From ASV31 sp965229765 (GTDB taxonomy: Bacteria; Pseudomonadota; Alphaproteobacteria; Rhodobacterales; Rhodobacteraceae), in assembly GCA_965229765.1 (NCBI GenBank), contig CBDDJT010000004.1, forward strand, positions 1,116,001 through 1,180,000: DNA of 64,000 nucleotides, read 5' to 3'. How positions within the stretch are numbered: the first letter of the stretch is position 1; each line of letters starts with the position of its first letter. A model generated the notes under the pieces. That model was given only the letters and a program-made list of their open reading frames with translations. It searched no databases and was not told the origin of the DNA. Shown in pieces: positions 18,284-26,590 of the stretch. The position numbers were made by a program, and so were the translations under genes.

Positions 18284-19804
18284 ATGCTGGACGTATTGAA
18301 CGCAAGTGCCGAGGGCCTGTTCCTTCTGTTTCACTGGAAGACGTTCGTTTTCATGATGTTCGGCATCTCGCTGGGCATGATATTCGGCCTGATCCCGGGG
18401 CTGAGCGGGCTGACGGGGATGAGCCTGCTTTTGCCCATCGCCATCACCCAGCCGCCCGAGATCGCGGTGGCCTTCCTGCTGGGGATGTATGCCGTCACCA
18501 CCCAGACGGATGCGATTCCGGCGGTCCTGATCGGGGTGCCGGGGACGTCGGCGGCGCAGGCCACCTATCTTGACGGCTATCCCATGGCCAAGCGCGGCGA
18601 GGCGGGGCGCGCGCTGTCGGCGTCCTATTTCGCCAGTGTCTGGGGCACGCTGGCCTCGACCGTGGTCATCATCCTGTTCCTGCCCGTGTTGCGAAGTATC
18701 ATCGACAATTTCGCCTCGCCAGAGTTCTTCATGACATCGCTTTTCGGGCTGATGCTGGCGGCGTCGCTGGTCGGCACCTCGGTGGCGCGGGGCCTGACGG
18801 TGGCCTTCCTTGGCCTTTTGCTGTCGACCATCGGCTTTGCCGAATACGCGCGGCAGGACCGCTTTACCGCGGACATCCCCTATCTGGAGGCGGGCATTCC
18901 CATCGTGCCGATCGCGCTGGGGCTTTTCGCGCTGCCAGAGGTGCTGGACCTGCTGCTGAAGCGGCGGGCGATCGCCGGGGGGAAGGGCGATTTCGACACC
19001 GGCTCTGGCGCGATGGAGGGGTTCAAGGACACCATTCGCAACCGCTGGCTGACCCTTCGGGCGGGCGTCATCGGTTGTGTCTGCGGCATGATCCCGGGGC
19101 TGGGCGGCACGGTGGCCGAATGGCTGAGCTATGGCCACGCGGTGCAGTCGGCCAAGGACAGTTCCATGTTCGGGCGCGGCGACGTGCGCGGCGTGATCGC
19201 GCCGGAAGCGGGCACCGCCGCGCAGAAGCCCGGCGCCATCGTGCCGACCGTCGCGCTGGGCATCCCCGGCAACGCGTCGATGGCGGTGATGATGGGCGCG
19301 CTTCTGATCGTGGGGCTGCGGCCCGGGCCGTCGATGCTGTTCGAAAACCTGCACATCACCTTCCAGATGACGTGGACGGTGGTCATCGCGAACCTGATCG
19401 TGGCCTTCCTGTGCCTTTGGCTGCAACGCTACCTGATCCTGATCTGTTTCGTCCGGGCCGAGATCATCGCGCCCACCATCTTCTGCTTCATGATCGTCGG
19501 CGCGATGCTGGCGACCAACAGCATCGGCGACGTGATCCTGTTCGCGGTGTTCGGGGTCGTCGGCTACATCTTCAAGCATGCCGACTGGCCGCGCGTGCCG
19601 CTTATCATCGGGTTCGTTCTGGGCGGTCTGATGGAAAACAACCTGTGGATCACCACGCGCCGATACGACGCCGCGTTCATGTGGGAACGCCCCATCGTGA
19701 TCGTGCTGGAGGTGCTGATCGTGGCGATCGTCGCCAGCGTCGTCATCGGCCGCTGGCGCAAGCAGGCCGCGGTGGTCGAGCCCGCCGAGAGCTTCGAGGA
19801 CTAG
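18284..19804 (+). CDS. tctA: TTT transporter large membrane subunit (TctA family)
   Basis: A 506-residue integral membrane protein with about 11-12 predicted helices. TctA hallmarks are GLIPGLSGLTGMSLLLPIA near the N terminus, GVPGTSAAQATYLDGYPMAKRGEAGRAL and the internal repeat GMIPGLGGTVAEWLSYGHA. It drives ion-coupled uptake of a substrate delivered by a Bug-type receptor. The receptor is not adjacent; the candidate is the divergent gene at 12214-13305. It starts 72 bases after the aldehyde dehydrogenase and is followed ten bases later by the small subunit. Confidence 0.93.
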   Translation: MLDVLNASAEGLFLLFHWKTFVFMMFGISLGMIFGLIPGLSGLTGMSLLLPIAITQPPEIAVAFLLGMYAVTTQTDAIPAVLIGVPGTSAAQATYLDGYPMAKRGEAGRALSASYFASVWGTLASTVVIILFLPVLRSIIDNFASPEFFMTSLFGLMLAASLVGTSVARGLTVAFLGLLLSTIGFAEYARQDRFTADIPYLEAGIPIVPIALGLFALPEVLDLLLKRRAIAGGKGDFDTGSGAMEGFKDTIRNRWLTLRAGVIGCVCGMIPGLGGTVAEWLSYGHAVQSAKDSSMFGRGDVRGVIAPEAGTAAQKPGAIVPTVALGIPGNASMAVMMGALLIVGLRPGPSMLFENLHITFQMTWTVVIANLIVAFLCLWLQRYLILICFVRAEIIAPTIFCFMIVGAMLATNSIGDVILFAVFGVVGYIFKHADWPRVPLIIGFVLGGLMENNLWITTRRYDAAFMWERPIVIVLEVLIVAIVASVVIGRWRKQAAVVEPAESFED

Positions 19805-19813
19805 GGGGACGCA

Positions 19814-20305
19814 ATGGCGCTTGTTCGACAGAAGGCCCTGAAATCGACGACCTGGTGGGTGGGTGTCGCCCTGATGGTGCTGGCGGCGGTGGCGTGGTGG
19901 GTGTCGCGGGACTATGGCCGCGCGGGGATCATGCCCGGCCTGACCTCTATCGCAATCTTCGTTCTGGCCTGCTTGCATACGCTGACGGGGCTGGTGATGG
20001 GGGTCGTCGCCAACGACGAGGAATGGCACGACGCCGAGGCCCGGGCGGACCATGCCCGGCGTCGCACGGTCTACGCGCTGTCAGCACTGGCGGTTGGAAC
20101 CTGTGTCTGGCTGGTGGGCTTTCACGTCACGCTGCCGGTGTTCCTGCTGCTGTTCGTCGGGCTGGCCACCGGCCGCTGGCTGGTGGGCGCGGCGCTGGCG
20201 GCGGGCGTCCTGGTCTTCACCTGGTTCGTGCTGGCGCAGACCCTGCACATCGTCTTTCCCGCCACCGTGCTGCGCAAGTGGATGATCGCCAACGGCTGGT
20301 ATTGA
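19814..20305 (+). CDS. tctB: TTT transporter small membrane subunit (TctB family)
   Basis: A 163-residue protein with four hydrophobic segments (near residues 14-30, 35-58, 85-105 and 110-150), the usual TctB layout. Sequence conservation in this family is weak. Assignment rests on size, topology and position ten bases after TctA. It is co-transcribed with the sulfatase gene 29 bases downstream, which links transport with desulfation. Confidence 0.85.
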   Translation: MALVRQKALKSTTWWVGVALMVLAAVAWWVSRDYGRAGIMPGLTSIAIFVLACLHTLTGLVMGVVANDEEWHDAEARADHARRRTVYALSALAVGTCVWLVGFHVTLPVFLLLFVGLATGRWLVGAALAAGVLVFTWFVLAQTLHIVFPATVLRKWMIANGWY

Positions 20306-20334
20306 CCGCCCCAACCAACACCCGGAGGAACGCC

Positions 20335-21837
20335 GTGACCCGACGCCCCAACATCCTGTTCATCATGCCCGACCAGCAGCGCGCCGACATGATGGGATCC
20401 TATGGCGATCCCTGCGCGCGCACGCCCAACACCGACTGGCTGGCGTCCGAGGGGCTGCAATTCGAGGCCTGTTTCTGCCAGGCGCCGCTGTGTATGCCGT
20501 CGCGCGCGTCAATGCTGTCGGAACGCTACGTGCGGGATCACGGGGTGTTCCAGAACACCAGTGTCGTGCAGCCGACGGTGCCGACCTTCGTGCAGGCGCT
20601 GGCGGGGGCGGGCTATCACACCGCGCAGATCGGCAAGACGCATCTTTACACGCATCTGCCCTGGCCCGGCGGGCACATGAGCACGCAGGCCCACCGCCTG
20701 CACGCCTATGGTTTCGCCGAAACGCATGAGACGGCGGGCAAGGAGGCGTCGCTGCGGGTGGATTCGCTTTATACCGACTACCTGCAAGAGCACGGGCTGC
20801 TCGACGCCTACCGGACCTACCTGCACAGCCGCAACAAGCACGTCCTGGAGGAAAACCCCGATCTGGAGCCCGCGAAGGCGTGGAACGCCGATCCGCTGCC
20901 CCTGCCGCTGCACGCGCATCAGGACGTCTGGATGGGCGGCTATACCGCCGACTGGATCCGCTCCTATGACCGGGAGGAACCGTTCTTCCTGCAAGTGGGC
21001 TTTGCCGGGCCGCACGACCCGTGGGACGCGCCGGTGGAGGCGCTGGAGGAATACGGCGACCCAGAGATTACCATGCCCGGCAGCCTGGAGCCCCCGGAAC
21101 TGCCAGAGGGCGGGCCCTTGCGCACCTTTCTGTCCATCCTGATGGAATACTGCGACACCGACACCATGACGCCCGAGGCGATCCGCAAGGCCCGGCGCGC
21201 CTACCAGGCCAACACCATGATGATCGACCAGAGCATCGGGCGCATTCTGGATGCGTTGCGTGACACGGGGCAGCTGGACAACACCTGGGTGATCTACTGC
21301 TCGGACCACGGCGAGATGATGGGCGAGCACCGGATGGTCAAGAAGATGGTGTTCTATGATCCCTCGGTGCGGGTGCCGCTGATCGTGCGCCCGCCGGGCG
21401 GGACAAGCGCGCGGCGGGTGGCCGATCTGGTGGAACTGACGGACATCTCTGCGACGTTCCGAGACATCGCGGGCGCGGAGATGCCGACGTCGCATTTCCA
21501 TTCGCTGTTGCCTGCGGTCGCAGGCGAGAGCGTGGCGCACGAGGTGTCCGTCAGCGAGGCCTACGGGATGGCGATGTTCCGCACCGCCACCGAAAAGCTG
21601 GTGGTCTACGAGGATACCGGCCAGCCAGTCCAGTATTTCGACCTGGCCGCCGATCCGCTGGAGGATCGCAACCTGATCCTGTCGGGCGGGGCCGAAGACC
21701 GGGTGCAGGCAATGCTGGACCGCTATGCGCGGCCCTTCCTGTCGATCCGGCCGCTGCGCGGCAGCCGCACGATGATCGAGCGCGGCTCGATGGCCAAGAA
21801 CACGTTCTTCCTGCCGGGCGCGCTTTTCCCGCAATGA
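20335..21837 (+). CDS. Type I sulfatase (formylglycine-dependent), first of three
   Basis: A 500-residue arylsulfatase-superfamily enzyme (PF00884). The GTG at 20335 follows CGGAGGAA. The metal-site Asp is in RRPNILFIMPDQQRAD. The maturation motif is C53-M-P-S-R57, whose Cys would become formylglycine. Further marks are TAQIGKTHL and YCSDHGEMMGEHRMVKKMVFYDPSVRVPLIV. There is no signal peptide, because the first strand begins at residue 5, so the enzyme should be cytoplasmic. Position after TctA and TctB suggests it hydrolyses the imported sulfate ester. Substrate not identified. The maturase is encoded at 27825-28793. Confidence 0.93.
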   Translation: MTRRPNILFIMPDQQRADMMGSYGDPCARTPNTDWLASEGLQFEACFCQAPLCMPSRASMLSERYVRDHGVFQNTSVVQPTVPTFVQALAGAGYHTAQIGKTHLYTHLPWPGGHMSTQAHRLHAYGFAETHETAGKEASLRVDSLYTDYLQEHGLLDAYRTYLHSRNKHVLEENPDLEPAKAWNADPLPLPLHAHQDVWMGGYTADWIRSYDREEPFFLQVGFAGPHDPWDAPVEALEEYGDPEITMPGSLEPPELPEGGPLRTFLSILMEYCDTDTMTPEAIRKARRAYQANTMMIDQSIGRILDALRDTGQLDNTWVIYCSDHGEMMGEHRMVKKMVFYDPSVRVPLIVRPPGGTSARRVADLVELTDISATFRDIAGAEMPTSHFHSLLPAVAGESVAHEVSVSEAYGMAMFRTATEKLVVYEDTGQPVQYFDLAADPLEDRNLILSGGAEDRVQAMLDRYARPFLSIRPLRGSRTMIERGSMAKNTFFLPGALFPQ

Positions 21838-21846
21838 CCGGGCCGA

Positions 21847-21890
21847 ATGTGCGCGCTGCGACATTTGCCGGGACCGTGCGGCGCTAGGCT
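21847..21890 (+). promoter_or_regulatory. Crp/Fnr-type dyad and -10 element upstream of the 21945 operon
   Basis: The dyad TGTGCGCGCTGCGACA (21848-21863, flanked by A and T to give ATGT/ACAT ends) has its centre at 21855.5. TAGGCT at 21885-21890 begins 29.5 bases downstream, the same distance as at 13436 and 16672. Confidence 0.6.
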
Positions 21891-21944
21891 GCCCGAAGAT
21901 CAAGGGCGCGGAGAAACCGGGCCGCACGATGGGAGAGAGACACC

Positions 21945-22949
21945 ATGTTCACGGCAGAGGAATTGCTGGCACGCGGGCATCTTGCGCTGGACTGGGCGGC
22001 GGGGCTGGTCGAGGGCGACGCGGGTTATCGCGGCGCGGGCACCCAGATCAACGGCTATTACAAATCGGTGGTGGCCTTTGCGACGGGGGGGCGCGTGCGC
22101 GAGGCGCGGCTGATCGCCGACCATGTGCGGCGGGTCTACTGGAAGGACGGCGACGCCAACACCAACCCCGACGACCCCACTGCCAAGGGGCTGGCGAACT
22201 ATCGCAGCGCGTGGCTGGGACGCGGGCTTCATATCCTTGGCCGATATGACATGGCGGTTGCCACCGGCGATTTCGTGGCGGGACAGATGCACCCGGAAAC
22301 CGGCGGACTGGCCGCGCTGCCGAACGTGCCCGAGGCTGAGCGCGAGTATTGCTGGGGCTCTACCGGGGCTGCGGTGCTGGCGCTGCTGGCGATGGGGCGG
22401 GTGGCCGACGCGGCGCGCGGCGGCGCCTTTATCGCCGGCCTGATCGACGAGCAGAACGTGACCACCGGCAAGATCTATCTGCGGCGCGGCGCGGACGGTG
22501 CGATCCTGCGCGAAGAGCGGCGCGAGGGCCTGGCGCTTGGCTATGTCATCGACATCGGCACGCCGGGGCAGATCTACTGGTACCTGGGCATGGCGATGAA
22601 CGCCTTTGCCAACCTTTACCTCGCCACCGGCGATCCGCGCTGGCGCGATGCGGGCTACAAGGCCTTCGCGCTGTTCAAGGCCTGCGCCGACGACGTCTAC
22701 CGGATCATCAGCAACGGCAAGGTCGCATGGGGCCTTGGCGCCATGTATGCCGCCACGAAGGACCCGCAATTCGCAGACGAGGCGCAAAAGGTCTGGGCCT
22801 GGCATTGCGAGATCCAGTCGGACGACGGGCGCTGGCTGCGCGTGGGCCAGTTCGACAGCTTCGACGATCAGCCGCTTCACGTGACGCTTGATACCACGAT
22901 GGAGCGCGCCTTCTACATGTTCGAGCTTTCCCGGACCCTGGACATTTGA
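21945..22949 (+). CDS. Putative six-hairpin (alpha/alpha) barrel protein in the sulfatase operon
   Basis: A 334-residue soluble protein of unknown function. Repeated helical units with aromatic and Gly-rich turns (INGYYKSVVAFATGG, NYRSAWLGRGLHILGRYD, GTPGQIYWYLGMAMNAFANLYLATGDPRW, KVAWGLGAMYAATKDPQF) give an alpha-hairpin barrel pattern. Such patterns occur in unsaturated glucuronyl hydrolases, cellobiose 2-epimerases and terpene-cyclase-like folds. I cannot point to a catalytic pair with certainty. No signal peptide is seen. It starts a unit with the BetC-like sulfatase (7 bases later) and the GMC oxidoreductase and lies behind the regulated promoter at 21847. A hydrolase or epimerase role on the island's substrate is inference. 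Confidence 0.7.
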   Translation: MFTAEELLARGHLALDWAAGLVEGDAGYRGAGTQINGYYKSVVAFATGGRVREARLIADHVRRVYWKDGDANTNPDDPTAKGLANYRSAWLGRGLHILGRYDMAVATGDFVAGQMHPETGGLAALPNVPEAEREYCWGSTGAAVLALLAMGRVADAARGGAFIAGLIDEQNVTTGKIYLRRGADGAILREERREGLALGYVIDIGTPGQIYWYLGMAMNAFANLYLATGDPRWRDAGYKAFALFKACADDVYRIISNGKVAWGLGAMYAATKDPQFADEAQKVWAWHCEIQSDDGRWLRVGQFDSFDDQPLHVTLDTTMERAFYMFELSRTLDI

Positions 22950-22956
22950 GGACGCC

Positions 22957-24519
22957 ATGACCGACAGACCCAACATCCTGTTCATCCAGGTGGACGAACT
23001 GGCCACGAAGGCGCTGCGCAGCTATGGCAATACCGTTGCGATCACGCCGGCGCTGGACGCGCTTGCCGAACGCAGCGTGGTTTTCGACGCTGCCTATTGC
23101 AACTATCCGCTGTGCTCGCCGTCGCGCGCGTCGATGCATGCCGGGCGGCTGCCCTTCGACATCCAGCAATGGGACAACGGGGCAGAGTTTCACGCCGACA
23201 TCCCCACCTTCGCCCACCACCTCAGGAAGTCGGGCTATTCGACCACGCTGTGCGGCAAGATGCATTTCATCGGGCCGGACCAGTTCCACGGCTACGAGGA
23301 ACGGCTGACGACCGATATCTACCCGTCCGATTTCTCCTGGACGTCCGACTGGTCGCGCCCCATCCGCAAGGGCGGCGGCGTGCGCATGGTCAACGTGGTG
23401 GATGCCGGCGTTGCGGTGCGCAACCTGCAACAGGACTTCGACGAAGAGGTCGGGTTCCAGGCGGTGCGCAAGATCTACGATCTGGCGCGCGACCCCGACG
23501 ACCGGCCGTTCCACTTGACCGTCAGCTTCACCCAGCCGCATCCGCCGTTCGTGGCGCCGCAGGAATACTGGGACCTGTACGAGGGCGTCGAGATCGACAT
23601 GCCGCGCGTGCCGCCGATCCCGTTCGAGGACCTCGACCCGTTCGATCAGGCCAAGCACCATGCGCAGGGATCGCATCTTTACGATCTGAACGAGGAACGC
23701 ACGCGCACCTCGCGCCGGGCCTATTACGCGATGATGTCCTATGTGGACGATCTTATCGGCGAGGTGCTGGCGGCGCTGAAGGCGACAGGGCTGGACGAGA
23801 ACACGGTGATCGTCTTCACCTCGGACCACGGCGAGATGCTGGGCGAGCGCGGCATGTGGATGAAGGACTGCTTCTACGAACCCTCCATCACCGTGCCGTT
23901 GTTTGTCTGTGCGCCCGGTGTCGCGCCGGGGCGGTCGGACGCGGTGGTGTCGCTGGTGGACCTGATGCCCACCTTCCTTGACTTCGCGGGCGCTGAACTG
24001 CCGGTGCCCACGGGGCAGGACGGTGCCAGCATGGTGCCGCTGCTACACGGCAAGACAGAGGGCTGGCGCGACGAGGCGATCGCCGATTATGCGGGCAGCG
24101 GGTACGGCGCACCTTCGCGGATGATCCGGCGCGGGCGCTGGAAATACTGGCAGACCCTTGGGCTGGACCCGGTGCTTTATGACGTGGTGTCCGACCCAGA
24201 CGAGTTGGAGAACCTTGCCGGACGGCCGGAACATGCCGACGTGCAGGCAAAGCTTCACGCCGCATTGATGTCGGGATGGGATCCCGAATGGGTGCTGAAG
24301 AACTGCAAGGACAGCCAGAAACGGCGGCTTTTCCTGCGCGACCTGACCGAACAGACGCCGCGCTATGACACCTGGGCGCTGGAGGTGCGGCAGGGCGACA
24401 AGGACCGCTATGTGCGCGGGCGGCAGGCCAGTTTCCATCGCAAGGCGCTGCAACGCTTTCCGTTCGTCGCCACCCCGCCCATCGAGTTCGAGCCCGAGGA
24501 CGAGAACCTGAAGCCCTGA
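22957..24519 (+). CDS. Type I sulfatase, choline-sulfatase (BetC)-like
   Basis: A 520-residue sulfatase, start at 22957. The formylglycine motif is C53-S-P-S-R57. BetC-like stretches are YYAMMSYVDDLIGEVLAAL, VFTSDHGEMLGERGMWMKD and FYEPSITVPLFV. A C-terminal extension (SQKRRLFLRD through RYVRGR) resembles the choline-sulfatase C-terminal domain. No signal peptide, so cytoplasmic. A GMC oxidoreductase follows 24 bases later, as choline dehydrogenase would after choline-sulfate cleavage. The resemblance is to the class; choline-O-sulfate as substrate remains a hypothesis. Confidence 0.9.
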   Translation: MTDRPNILFIQVDELATKALRSYGNTVAITPALDALAERSVVFDAAYCNYPLCSPSRASMHAGRLPFDIQQWDNGAEFHADIPTFAHHLRKSGYSTTLCGKMHFIGPDQFHGYEERLTTDIYPSDFSWTSDWSRPIRKGGGVRMVNVVDAGVAVRNLQQDFDEEVGFQAVRKIYDLARDPDDRPFHLTVSFTQPHPPFVAPQEYWDLYEGVEIDMPRVPPIPFEDLDPFDQAKHHAQGSHLYDLNEERTRTSRRAYYAMMSYVDDLIGEVLAALKATGLDENTVIVFTSDHGEMLGERGMWMKDCFYEPSITVPLFVCAPGVAPGRSDAVVSLVDLMPTFLDFAGAELPVPTGQDGASMVPLLHGKTEGWRDEAIADYAGSGYGAPSRMIRRGRWKYWQTLGLDPVLYDVVSDPDELENLAGRPEHADVQAKLHAALMSGWDPEWVLKNCKDSQKRRLFLRDLTEQTPRYDTWALEVRQGDKDRYVRGRQASFHRKALQRFPFVATPPIEFEPEDENLKP

Positions 24520-24543
24520 GGCGCCAGAGGAAAGGCAGATCCC

Positions 24544-26157
24544 ATGTCCGAGGACGTCTATGACTATATCGTTGTCGGTGCGGGATCGGCGGGCGCGGTG
24601 CTGGCGAGCGAGCTGTCGGCGGACGGGCGGCACAAGGTCCTGCTGCTGGAGTCCGGGCGCGACGACCGCTGGATCTGGACGAAGATTCCCGCCGGCGTCT
24701 ACTATCTGATCCGGTCCGAACGCAGCATGTGGCGGTTCTTTACAGAGCCAGAGCCGCACATGGACGCGCGGCGCATCTTCTGGCCGCGCGGTCGCAACCT
24801 TGGCGGGTCGTCCACCGTCAACGGCATGATCTGGGTGCATGGCGATCCGGCCGAATTCGACCACTGGCGCGATGACCTTGGGCTGACGGGCTGGGGGCAC
24901 GAGGACCTGTTGCCGCATTTCCGCGCGATCGAAAGCTTTCCGGCGGGCGATCCTGCGGCACGGGGGCTTGCGGGCCCGGTGCGGGTGACAGAGTTCGGCC
25001 CGCGCCAGCCTTTGATGGACGCGTTCCTTGACGCCTGCGAAGGCGCGGGGATTCAGCGCGCCGCCGACTACAACGGCGGCGGGTATGACGGCGTCGGCTA
25101 CCTGCAATTCAACACGCGTCGCGGCTGGCGGCAGGGCACGCGCGAGGCATTCCTGAACCCAGCCCGCGGGCGGGCCAACCTGCAAATCCTGACAGAGGCC
25201 CATGCCGAGCGGATCCTGTTCGAGGGCCGCCGTGCCGTGGGGGTCGAGGTGAACGCCCCGGACGGGCGCCGGCAGGTGCGCGCCCGGGCAGAGGTGATCG
25301 TTGCCGCCGGTGCGATCCAGTCGCCGCAGTTGCTGGAACTGTCGGGCATCGGCGACGGCGCCCTGTTGCAGAAGCTTGGGATCGAGGTGGTGCAGGATGC
25401 CCCCGGCGTCGGCGAGAACGCCATAGATCACCTGCACACGCGTCTCAGCTATCGCTGCCGCGACGCGGTGACGATGAACCAGATCATCCGCAATCCGCTG
25501 CGCAAGGGCCTGATGGCCGCGCGCTTTCTGTTGCAGGGCACCGGTCTGATGACCTGTTCCGGGCAGATCGCGCATGCGCTAGTACGCTCTTCCCAAAGCC
25601 CGTCGCAGGCCGACGTGAAGATCCAGTTTCACTGGATGTCCAGCCCCGATGCCCGCGACCCCAAGCGGCTGGTGCTGGACCGCTTTCCGGGCGTGTCGAT
25701 CGGGGCGTTTCCGCTGCGGCCAAGGTCTCGCGGCTTTGTCCATGCCCAGTCGCCAGACCCGATGGCGCCGCCTGCCATGTGCGGCAACTACCTTGACCAT
25801 CCCGACGACGTGCAGACGACACTTGACGCCATTCGGGTGGTCCGTCAGGTGGCGGCGCAACCTGCGTTGCAGCGTTTCGGGCTGGAAGAGATCCGCCCGG
25901 GCCCCGGGGCCGTGACCGACGAGGCGCTGATGGACTTCGTCCGCGCCAGTTCGCAGACCTCCTATCATCCGGTGGGCACCTGCCGCATGGGCAGCGACGC
26001 GGCCTCCGTGGTGGACGAGCGTCTTTGCGTGCGCGGGGTGGACGGGCTGCGGGTGGCAGACGCATCGGTCTTTCCCACGATGTGCGCGGCCAACACCAAC
26101 GCGCCTGCGATGGTGGTGGGCCGCAAGGCGGCGCAGATGATCCTGGAAACGCTGTAG
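24544..26157 (+). CDS. GMC-family FAD-dependent alcohol oxidoreductase
   Basis: A 537-residue glucose-methanol-choline oxidoreductase. The FAD motif VVGAGSAG lies within the first 20 residues. WPRGRNLGGSSTVNGMIWVHG and VIVAAGAIQSPQLLELSGIG are the two family signatures. The C-terminal active site is SYHPVGTCRMG with the His followed later by an Asn (AANTNAPAMVVG). It oxidises a primary or secondary alcohol, passing electrons to a quinone or oxygen. Located directly after the BetC-like sulfatase, it probably oxidises the alcohol freed by desulfation. It ends 16 bases before the convergent AcnX small-subunit stop. Confidence 0.92.
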   Translation: MSEDVYDYIVVGAGSAGAVLASELSADGRHKVLLLESGRDDRWIWTKIPAGVYYLIRSERSMWRFFTEPEPHMDARRIFWPRGRNLGGSSTVNGMIWVHGDPAEFDHWRDDLGLTGWGHEDLLPHFRAIESFPAGDPAARGLAGPVRVTEFGPRQPLMDAFLDACEGAGIQRAADYNGGGYDGVGYLQFNTRRGWRQGTREAFLNPARGRANLQILTEAHAERILFEGRRAVGVEVNAPDGRRQVRARAEVIVAAGAIQSPQLLELSGIGDGALLQKLGIEVVQDAPGVGENAIDHLHTRLSYRCRDAVTMNQIIRNPLRKGLMAARFLLQGTGLMTCSGQIAHALVRSSQSPSQADVKIQFHWMSSPDARDPKRLVLDRFPGVSIGAFPLRPRSRGFVHAQSPDPMAPPAMCGNYLDHPDDVQTTLDAIRVVRQVAAQPALQRFGLEEIRPGPGAVTDEALMDFVRASSQTSYHPVGTCRMGSDAASVVDERLCVRGVDGLRVADASVFPTMCAANTNAPAMVVGRKAAQMILETL

Positions 26158-26173
26158 GTCCCGGGCCGCGCGA

Positions 26174-26590
26174 TCAGGCGCCGCGCAGGATCGTCACATG
26201 TCCGTCCGCGGGGGCGACCGTTACCCTGTCGCCCGTGGCGATCAGCGTCGTCACGTCGCCATCCTGGAACCTGTCGACCAGCGCCATGCCCGCCAGTGCC
26301 GCGCCCTGCGCGAGGATGGTGTTGGCGCGGTTCAGCACGATGGCCAGCGGCGCGACGCCGCGCGCGGTCATCTCGTGCAGCATCCAGGCGGTCGCGACGC
26401 CGCCCTTTGCGGTGTTCAGCACCAGCACCACGTCGCGGTAGCTTTGGCCGTAAAGCGCGTGTTGCGGGCGGGAAAAGACGCCCGCGATGCGGTCGAGGTC
26501 GTAGCGGGCGGAAAAGTTGTCCTGTGCCACCAGCGCGGGGCCGGTGACGGTGGGACCTATCCCCGGGTGGCAGGCAAGCGTGCGTGTCAA
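26174..26590 (-). CDS. Aconitase X small subunit (swivel domain, DUF126)
   Basis: A 138-residue protein of the AcnX swivel-domain family (PF01989). It begins with TTG at 26590, which overlaps the large-subunit stop (TTGA), with GGGGAGGG upstream. Marks are ALVAQDNFSARYDLDRIAGVFS, the loop LNTAKGGVATAW and VAPLAIVLNRANTILAQGAALAGMALVDRF. In many AcnX proteins the loop here is Ser-rich (GSSS-like); this copy reads KGGVAT. With the large subunit it would dehydrate a small hydroxyacid. Described AcnX enzymes include cis-3-hydroxy-L-proline dehydratase and mevalonate-5-phosphate dehydratase. Confidence 0.8.
   Translation of the reverse strand: MTRTLACHPGIGPTVTGPALVAQDNFSARYDLDRIAGVFSRPQHALYGQSYRDVVLVLNTAKGGVATAWMLHEMTARGVAPLAIVLNRANTILAQGAALAGMALVDRFQDGDVTTLIATGDRVTVAPADGHVTILRGA

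Noticed and set aside
16727..20053. Very long leftward open frame of about 1,100 codons opposite the ALDH-TctA genes
   Set aside because: His-, Arg- and Gln-rich low-information translation typical of the antisense of GC-rich genes; the plus strand carries clear protein families.
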